In this document: positions 6,189-9,236 of the stretch, piece by piece
Layout of the letters: every line of letters starts with the position of its first letter
Numbering within the stretch: position 1 is the first letter of the stretch
Assembly (NCBI RefSeq): GCF_946885855.1
Contig: NZ_CAMPHH010000134.1
Coordinates: 1 to 9,236, forward strand
Reading direction: 5' to 3'
DNA: 9,236 bases
From: an uncultured Actinotalea sp.
Lineage (GTDB): Bacteria; Actinomycetota; Actinomycetes; Actinomycetales; Cellulomonadaceae
Notes under the pieces: model-generated
Databases searched by the model: none
Told to the model about the DNA's origin: nothing
Seen by the model: the letters and a program-made list of their open reading frames with translations, nothing else
Position numbers and translations under genes: made by a program

Positions 6189-7513
6189 TCCCCGACGGCC
6201 AGGCGCCCGCGGGCGTCCCGCTGCCCCCCGAGGTGGCGGCGGCCCTGCCGACGGCCCTGACGGATGCGACCTCGGGCGTGGCCTGGGGCGAGCGGTACGG
6301 CCACGCCCTCATGAACACCTTCGGGCCCCCGCGGCGCGTCCTGGTGCGCGGCGAGGGCCCGTACGTCTGGGACGCCGACGGCACCCGGTACCTCGACCTG
6401 CTCGGCGGGATCGCGGTCAACGCCCTCGGCCACGCCCACCCGACGCTGACGGCCGCGATCTGCGCGCAGCTCGGGACGCTCGGCCACGTCTCCAACTTCT
6501 TCGCCACGCCCACCCAGGTGGCGCTCGCCGAGGCCCTGCTGCAGCTCAGCGGCGCGGCGGAGGTGCCCGGCTCACGCGTCTTCCTCGCGAACTCCGGGAC
6601 CGAGGCGAACGAGGCGGCGTTCAAGATGGCCCGCCGCACCGGTCGGCCGCGGGTCCTCGCCCTCGAGGGCGGGTTCCACGGCCGGTCCATGGGCGCGCTC
6701 GCACTGACCCACAAGCCCGCCTACCGCGCCCCGTTCGAGCCGCTGCCCGGCGGCGTCGAGTTCCTGCCGTTCGGCGACGTCGCTGCGATCGAGGCCGCGA
6801 TGGCCGACGACGTCGCCGCGCTGGTCGTCGAGGTCGTCCAGGGCGAGGCGGGCGTCCGCCCCCTTCCGCCCGGCTACCTCGCGCACGCCCGCCGGCTCAC
6901 CGAGCAGCACGGCGCCCTCCTCGTCGTCGACGAGGTGCAGACCGGCGTCGGGCGGACCGGCCACTGGTTCGCCCACCACGACCCCGACCTCGGCGGGGGC
7001 GTCCGCCCGGACGTCATGACGCTCGCCAAGGGTCTGGGCGGCGGCTTCCCGGTGGGGGCGGTCGTCGCGTACGGCGAGCGGGCCGCCACGCTGCTGGGTC
7101 CCGGTCACCACGGGACGACCTTCGGCGGGAACCCGGTCGCGGCCGCGGCCGCGCTGGCGACGCTCGGCGTCATCGAGCGCGACGGCCTGCTCGCGCGGGT
7201 CCGCGAGGTCGGTGCGCGCCTCGTCGCCGAGCTGCGCGGCGTCCCCGCCGTGACGGACGTGCGGGCGGCGGGGCTGCTCGTCGCGGTCGAGCTGGGCTCC
7301 GAGATCTCGGCCGAGGTGGCCCAGCAGGCGCTCGAGGCCGGGTTCGTCGTCAACCCCGTCACGCCGACGGCGCTGCGGCTCGCCCCGCCTCTCGTGCTCA
7401 CCTGGGAGCAGGTGAGCCCGTTCGTCGACTTCCTGCGGACCCTGCCCGCAGCGGCTCGGTCCGCGGACCAGCCTGAGCAGCAGCCCGCACCGACCCGGAC
7501 GGAGGAGGCATGA
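6185..7513 (+). CDS. argD: Acetylornithine aminotransferase
   Basis: PLP-dependent class III aminotransferase making N-acetylornithine from N-acetylglutamate semialdehyde and glutamate; in many bacteria it also serves lysine synthesis. 442 residues, slightly long. Seen: [16 protein letters not shown] (136-151), which binds the PLP phosphate; FHGRSMG (164-170); [13 protein letters not shown] (247-259), containing the ring-stacking region and cofactor aspartate; and the Schiff-base lysine K282 in [17 protein letters not shown] 6185 overlaps the argB TGA and follows GGGGGTG at 6174-6180. The extra length is at both ends: about 30 residues before [14 protein letters not shown] and a hydrophilic tail of about 20 residues rich in Pro, Gln, Ala and Glu that looks disordered. 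The 3' end of the gene encodes the ribosome binding site of argF. Confidence 0.96.
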   Translation: MIPDGQAPAGVPLPPEVAAALPTALTDATSGVAWGERYGHALMNTFGPPRRVLVRGEGPYVWDADGTRYLDLLGGIAVNALGHAHPTLTAAICAQLGTLGHVSNFFATPTQVALAEALLQLSGAAEVPGSRVFLANSGTEANEAAFKMARRTGRPRVLALEGGFHGRSMGALALTHKPAYRAPFEPLPGGVEFLPFGDVAAIEAAMADDVAALVVEVVQGEAGVRPLPPGYLAHARRLTEQHGALLVVDEVQTGVGRTGHWFAHHDPDLGGGVRPDVMTLAKGLGGGFPVGAVVAYGERAATLLGPGHHGTTFGGNPVAAAAALATLGVIERDGLLARVREVGARLVAELRGVPAVTDVRAAGLLVAVELGSEISAEVAQQALEAGFVVNPVTPTALRLAPPLVLTWEQVSPFVDFLRTLPAAARSADQPEQQPAPTRTEEA

Positions 7514-8442
7514 CCCGCCACTTCCTGCGCGACGACGACCTCGGCCCCGCCGAGCAGCGGGAGGTCCTCGACCTGGCGCTGCGGCTCAAGGCCGACCGCT
7601 TCGCCGCGCGCCCCCTCGCGGGCCCGCGTGCCGTCGCGATCCTCTTCGACAAGCCGACCCTGCGGACGCAGCTGTCCTTCACCGTGGGCGTCGCCGAGCT
7701 CGGCGGCCACCCGATGGTGGTCGACGGCAACCTCGCTCAGATCGGCGTCCGCGAGTCCGTGGCGGACACGGCCGGCGTCCTCGGCCGGCAGGTGGCCGCC
7801 GTCGTCTGGCGCACGTTCGACCAGGCGCGCCTCGAGACCATGGCGCGGCACGCGGGCGTGCCCGTCGTCAACGCCCTCACGGACCAGTTCCACCCCTGCC
7901 AGGGGCTCGCGGACCTGCTGACGATCGCCGAGCACGCGGGCGGGCTGGACGCGCTGCCGGGCCGGACCCTCGCGTACGTCGGCGACGGCGCGAACAACAT
8001 GGCGCACTCCTACCTCCTGGGCGGGGCCACGGCGGGCCTGCACGTCCGGATCGGCACGCCGGCGAGCCGGCGGCCCGACCCCGACGTCGTGGACCGCGCC
8101 GCGGCCATCGCCGCCGCCACCGGCGGCTCCGTCACCGTCGTGGACGACGCCGCCGCCGCCGTCTCCGGTGCGCACGCCGTGGCGACCGACACGTGGGTCT
8201 CCATGGGCGACGCGACGACGGCCGCGGAGGCGGAGGAGCTGTTCGGGCCGTTCCGGCTCGACGCCGCGCTGCTCGACCGCGCCGAGCCGGACGCCGTCGC
8301 GCTGCACTGCATGCCGGCGTACCGCGGCAAGGAGATCAGCGCCGACGTCATCGACGGCCCGCGGTCCGTCGTCTTCGACGAGGCGGAGAACCGCCTGCAC
8401 GTGCAGAAGGCCGTGCTCGCCTGGCTGCTGGAGCGGTCATGA
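7510..8442 (+). CDS. argF: Ornithine carbamoyltransferase with altered carbamoyl-phosphate loop
   Basis: Makes citrulline from ornithine and carbamoyl phosphate in the cytosol. 310 residues, normal. Seen: [12 protein letters not shown] (46-57), in place of the usual S-T-R-T-R loop; VVWRTF with R101; HPCQ (128-131) for carbamoyl phosphate; [10 protein letters not shown] (158-167); the ornithine-binding DTWVSMG with D227, S231 and M232; HCMPAYRG (266-273), whose cysteine contacts ornithine; and [14 protein letters not shown] at the end. The ornithine motifs separate it from aspartate, acetylornithine and succinylornithine carbamoyltransferases. The loop reads T50-L51-R52-T53-Q54, keeping the middle arginine and losing the second. 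The rest is intact and the gene sits in an arg operon, so it is probably active. ATG 7510 overlaps the argD TGA, with GGAGGAGG at 7501-7508 close in front. Confidence 0.96.
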   Translation: MTRHFLRDDDLGPAEQREVLDLALRLKADRFAARPLAGPRAVAILFDKPTLRTQLSFTVGVAELGGHPMVVDGNLAQIGVRESVADTAGVLGRQVAAVVWRTFDQARLETMARHAGVPVVNALTDQFHPCQGLADLLTIAEHAGGLDALPGRTLAYVGDGANNMAHSYLLGGATAGLHVRIGTPASRRPDPDVVDRAAAIAAATGGSVTVVDDAAAAVSGAHAVATDTWVSMGDATTAAEAEELFGPFRLDAALLDRAEPDAVALHCMPAYRGKEISADVIDGPRSVVFDEAENRLHVQKAVLAWLLERS

Positions 8443-8960
8443 GCGCGACCGAGGCCACCGGGGTCCCGGCCACGAAGGCGGCCCGGCACGCCCTCGTCGC
8501 GCGGCTCCTCGCGCGCACCACGGTGCGCTCCCAGGGCGAGCTCGCCGCGGCGCTGGCCCGGGAGGGCGTGCACGTGACGCAGGCGACCCTCTCGCGCGAC
8601 CTCGTCGAGCTGCGCGCGGTCCGCATCCGCACCGTCGACGGCACGCTCGCGTACGCACTGCCGGGTGAGGGCGGCGACCGCACCCCGCACACCGGTCAGG
8701 ACGTCGAGCAGCTCGCGGCGCGGCTCGCCCGCCTGTGCGCCGAGCTCCTCGTCACCGCCGAGGCGTCCGGGAACCTCGTCGTGCTGCGCACGCCGCCCGG
8801 GGCCGCCCAGTTCCTGGCCTCGGCGATCGACCACTCCGTCCTGCCGTCGGTGATGGGCACCATCGCCGGCGACGACACGGTGCTCGTCATCTCCCGCGAG
8901 GTCGACGGGGGCGACGCCGTCGCGCGCCGCTTCCTGGAGCTCGCCGGCGACGGCGGCTGA
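8439..8960 (+). CDS. argR: Arginine repressor
   Basis: Hexameric arginine-sensing transcription regulator of arginine genes. 173 residues, in the family range. Seen: N-terminal winged helix-turn-helix with [12 protein letters not shown] and the recognition helix [14 protein letters not shown] (46-59), including S52-R53, the serine-arginine pair of the family; a linker rich in Gly, Asp and Pro; then the C-terminal oligomerisation and arginine-binding domain with [14 protein letters not shown] (140-153), where D145-D146 are the arginine-contacting aspartates. ATG 8439 overlaps the argF TGA; GGAG at 8430-8433 is five bases upstream. Its own operon carries an ARG-box-like site at 3011-3028, which suggests autoregulation. 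An earlier start in the same frame would lie inside argF and lacks family similarity. Confidence 0.97.
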   Translation: MSATEATGVPATKAARHALVARLLARTTVRSQGELAAALAREGVHVTQATLSRDLVELRAVRIRTVDGTLAYALPGEGGDRTPHTGQDVEQLAARLARLCAELLVTAEASGNLVVLRTPPGAAQFLASAIDHSVLPSVMGTIAGDDTVLVISREVDGGDAVARRFLELAGDGG

Positions 8961-9013
8961 CCCGCCGCGCACCACCGCACCACCCGCTCGACACCCCCCG
9001 CACCCACCCACCA
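8961..9013 (+). terminator. C-rich, G-poor tract after argR, possible Rho-dependent termination region
   Basis: By hand count the 53 bases after the argR stop hold 35 C, 7 G, 10 A and 1 T, with repeated CCACC and CACCC. A C-rich, G-poor, unstructured transcript directly after a stop codon is what Rho loading sites look like. No hairpin with a T run is present. The tract also ends where the unrelated transporter sequence begins, so the true downstream continuation may be missing. Confidence 0.3.
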
Positions 9014-9236
9014 CTCTTCCGCTATGCCGCCTACGGGATGGCGGCGCTGCTCTACATCCTGGCGATCACCTCGCTGGCCCTGATCCGCGCCAACTGCCGG
9101 CCCGAGCCGCACGGCGGCTCGCGCTGGGAGATGATGAAGGAGGGGCTGGCCTACGTCTGGACCAAGAAGATCGTCTTCGGGGCCATCTCGCTGGACCTGT
9201 TCGCGGTGCTGTTCGGTGGCGCCACGGCGCTGCTGC
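9014..9236 (+). pseudogene. MFS transporter, internal fragment lacking its 5' end and running off the window
   Basis: One frame, from about LFRYAAYG (9014-9037), reads through to the last base and encodes a membrane segment (MAALLYILAITSLALI), a charged loop, then a stretch including GLAYVW and GAISLDLFAVLFGGATALL. The latter strongly recalls major facilitator transporters of the enterobactin-exporter (EntS) type, where this block sits a little past the middle of a protein of about 400 residues, so roughly 170 N-terminal residues are missing. Going upstream in frame there is no ATG, GTG or TTG between the argR stop and the ATG at 9038, which is inside the membrane helix and has no ribosome binding site. 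Leucine is CTG in 10 of 11 cases, unlike the CTC/CTG mixture of the arg genes. It may be a real truncated gene or a chimeric join; I cannot decide. Confidence 0.6.

Noticed and set aside
7105..8400. 431-codon open frame on the minus strand opposite argD and argF
   Set aside because: High-GC genes give long open antisense frames. Its protein is a monotonous Arg/Gly/Val/Asp mix with no recognisable domain, while the plus strand encodes two complete known enzymes.
9024..9080. ATG at 9024 as a new start after argR
   Set aside because: Its frame gives no membrane-protein sequence and soon stops. The transporter frame is the one read through 9038.
1..9236. tRNA genes, CRISPR repeats, insertion sequences, att sites or phage genes
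   Set aside because: I looked for repeat arrays, terminal inverted repeats with a transposase and tRNA-like cloverleaf elements and saw none; the coding density leaves little space for them.

Overview
This is a high-GC window, roughly three quarters G+C by eye with third codon positions almost all G or C. It looks like chromosomal DNA of an actinobacterium. The order pheT followed by argC-argJ-argB-argD-argF-argR is the well-known actinobacterial arrangement, and the protein flavour suggests Micrococcales, perhaps near Cellulomonas. That placement is an inference from memory, not a search.

Layout. Positions 2-1288 hold the C-terminal half of pheT (phenylalanyl-tRNA synthetase beta subunit), cut by the left edge. 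Two minus-strand genes follow: a GNAT acetyltransferase (1329-1841, or to 1898 with an earlier GTG) and a zinc-free quinone oxidoreductase of the MDR superfamily (1942-2925). A 103-bp divergent intergenic region (2926-3028) separates the oxidoreductase from argC. It holds two perfect inverted repeats, a TATAGT -10 element and an ARG-box-like operator lying over it. From 3029 to 8960 six arginine genes run without a gap on the plus strand: argC, argJ, argB, argD, argF and argR. Every junction is a 4-base stop/start overlap (GTGA once, ATGA four times).

How the genes work together. ArgJ makes N-acetylglutamate and recycles the acetyl group. ArgB phosphorylates it, ArgC reduces the acyl phosphate, ArgD transaminates the semialdehyde, ArgJ releases ornithine, and ArgF makes citrulline. 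ArgR is the arginine-responsive repressor and closes the operon it probably controls. argG and argH, needed for the last two steps, are not seen here. ArgB carries the N-terminal helix typical of arginine-inhibited kinases, so control probably acts on both transcription and enzyme activity.

Right end. After argR comes a 53-base C-rich, G-poor tract (8961-9013), possibly a Rho-type terminator. Then, abruptly, comes the interior of an MFS transporter gene with no start, no ribosome binding site and nearly exclusive CTG leucine codons. This looks like a truncated gene or a chimeric assembly join rather than a normal neighbour.

No RNA genes, insertion sequences, CRISPR arrays or phage genes are visible. 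I see no clearly new system. The points most worth a second look are the probable leaderless ArgR-controlled argC start, the altered carbamoyl-phosphate loop of ArgF, the unbroken chain of overlaps, and the right-end junction.
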